Source: GWE2-40-63 sp050179685 (GTDB lineage: Bacteria; Bacteroidota; Bacteroidia; Bacteroidales; SZUA-534). Taken from it: a stretch of DNA of 64,000 bases. The position numbers were made by a program, and so were the translations under genes. The notes beneath the pieces were generated by a model that was not told the DNA's origin, made no database searches, and was given only the letters and a program-made list of their open reading frames with translations. Of this stretch, positions 63,232 to 64,000 are shown piece by piece (positions within the stretch are counted from its first letter, which is position 1; every line of letters begins with the position of its first letter). Location of the stretch: NCBI GenBank assembly GCA_050179685.1, contig JBFXEW010000006.1, positions 1-64,000 of the forward strand, written 5' to 3'.

Positions 63232-64000
63232 ATGAAGCGTACAATGAAAAAATACATCGGAATAGCATGGGTGCTCCTGCTTGCTGCGCAAGTGGGGCAC
63301 GCGCAACCCATGTTTCAGTTTTCGCAATACATGTTTAACGATTATGCCATAAATCCGGCCATTGGCGGTACCAACGATTATTGGCAAATTCGTTCCAATT
63401 ACCGTTTACAGTATGCCGGCTTAAACGATGGGCCGCAAACCTACATGCTGGGAGCTTATGGTCCGCACAAAACCATGCCGATGGGTTATGGAGGTTACAT
63501 TTTTAACGACATTGTCGGGCCAATTTCCTACCTGGGAATGTACGGTTCTTATGCCTACAACATTCAAATTTCGGGCGACATCCGATTATCGATGGGATTA
63601 TTGGCCGGTGTAGTTCAGCAAAAAATTGATATGGCTGCCATCTCACCCGAAGATCCGGTGTTTTTAGATGCCACACCCAATAAGTTTATCCCTGATGGAA
63701 CGCTAGGTGTGTATCTCTACACCTCGCAGTATTTTTTTGGGGTAAGTATGAGCCACATTTTTTTCAATAACATGTCGCTCTTAAGCGAATACGACGAAGG
63801 TTACAATACAGCCGATGCCCGCTTAAAACCCTACTTCAATATTCAGGGAGGATATAAATACAATATTGACCGGAATTTTGATTTGGAACCTTCGGTACTA
63901 ATGAAAGCATCGCCCAATTTCGATTTTATAACCGATATTAACATTCGCACCATCTACCAAAAAATGGTTTGGGGCGGACTGGGAGTGCGTTATAATTTTA
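63232..64000 (+). CDS. PorP/SprF family protein (3' end outside window)
   Basis: The first 256 residues of an outer-membrane protein with a signal peptide (KYIGIAWVLLLAAQVGHAQ). The family start is clear: PMFQFSQYMFNDYAINPAIG followed by WQIRSNYRLQYAGLNDGPQT, and barrel strands continue to the window edge (WGGLGVRYNF). It begins one base after the adhesin stop. In Flavobacterium the sprB adhesin is likewise paired with sprF, needed for SprB export, so this is the likely dedicated partner. An in-frame ATG at 63244 is an alternative start. Confidence 0.92.
   Translation, partial: MKRTMKKYIGIAWVLLLAAQVGHAQPMFQFSQYMFNDYAINPAIGGTNDYWQIRSNYRLQYAGLNDGPQTYMLGAYGPHKTMPMGYGGYIFNDIVGPISYLGMYGSYAYNIQISGDIRLSMGLLAGVVQQKIDMAAISPEDPVFLDATPNKFIPDGTLGVYLYTSQYFFGVSMSHIFFNNMSLLSEYDEGYNTADARLKPYFNIQGGYKYNIDRNFDLEPSVLMKASPNFDFITDINIRTIYQKMVWGGLGVRYNF

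Noticed and set aside
1..64000. tRNA or rRNA genes
   Set aside because: I looked through the intergenic gaps and saw no cloverleaf with TTCGA-type loop and no rRNA sequence; the spaces are short or repeat-filled.

Overview
The window reads as a chromosomal segment of a Bacteroidota bacterium, most likely a marine or anaerobic member of the Marinilabiliales/Prolixibacteraceae type; this placement is inferred, not tested. The reasons are a type IX secretion/gliding core (porP, gldK, gldL, gldM, gldN, plus gldA), a giant SprB-repeat adhesin with a gliding-associated C-terminal domain, promoters of the Bacteroidota form TTTG-N19-TAnnTTTG, few Shine-Dalgarno sites, and Bacteroidota-typical families (DUF5916, HU-SPOR fusions, PorP/SprF, LytTR pairs).

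Layout. 0-3.5 kb: a minus-strand operon, lgt - lipoprotein - membrane zinc-ribbon protein - amidohydrolase. 3.8-10 kb: a secreted protein, a HAD phosphatase, pheS, an exported superoxide dismutase and a DUF5916 outer-membrane protein. 10-14.5 kb: cpsB-like and rfbB (surface polysaccharide), an HU-SPOR protein, and metK behind a SAM-II-like riboswitch. 14.6-20.7 kb: a RemB/Wzi-like barrel, the operon ldcA-like - yraN - comF, and metG. 20.8-25.1 kb: a LiaF-like membrane protein, a secreted protein, a LytS/LytTR two-component pair, and gldA converging on it. 25.1-31.2 kb is an accessory, AT-rich, repeat-laden island: a 241-bp inverted-repeat element, a DUF6448 gene with an AraC-family regulator, two small genes flanked by attC-like repeats, then about 1.5 kb of non-coding repeats including a 27-unit array of 20-21-bp modules, a metallophosphoesterase remnant and short tandem repeats. 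31.2-43.9 kb is housekeeping: glmS, a GT5-only glycogen-synthase-like protein, panC-panD-rfaE2, a lipoprotein, radA, a class A penicillin-binding protein, and topA with a degenerate arginase-fold protein. 44.1-50.1 kb: porP-gldK-gldL-gldM-gldN. 50.1-52.9 kb: mannose-1-phosphate guanylyltransferase and an MlaE/MlaF transporter pair. 53.2-64 kb: a 3349-residue adhesin followed by a second PorP/SprF protein, cut by the window end.

How the parts work together. GldL/GldM form the T9SS motor, GldK/GldN a periplasmic ring, and PorP/SprF proteins are outer-membrane partners for secreted adhesins. The giant adhesin plus its PorP neighbour looks like a cargo/partner pair of this machine. GldA, the RemB-like barrel, the polysaccharide genes, the lipid transporter and the envelope-sensing two-component system all point to cell-surface biology.

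The most unusual non-coding structures are the 20-21-bp modular array (29827-30383), the attC-like repeats (27607-27725, 28301-28428, degenerate 29115-29205) and the SAM-II-like element with a leader ORF (13142-13263). In the adhesin gene, a fourfold exact-length 531-bp tandem duplication and an AT-rich block in the distal half stand out.
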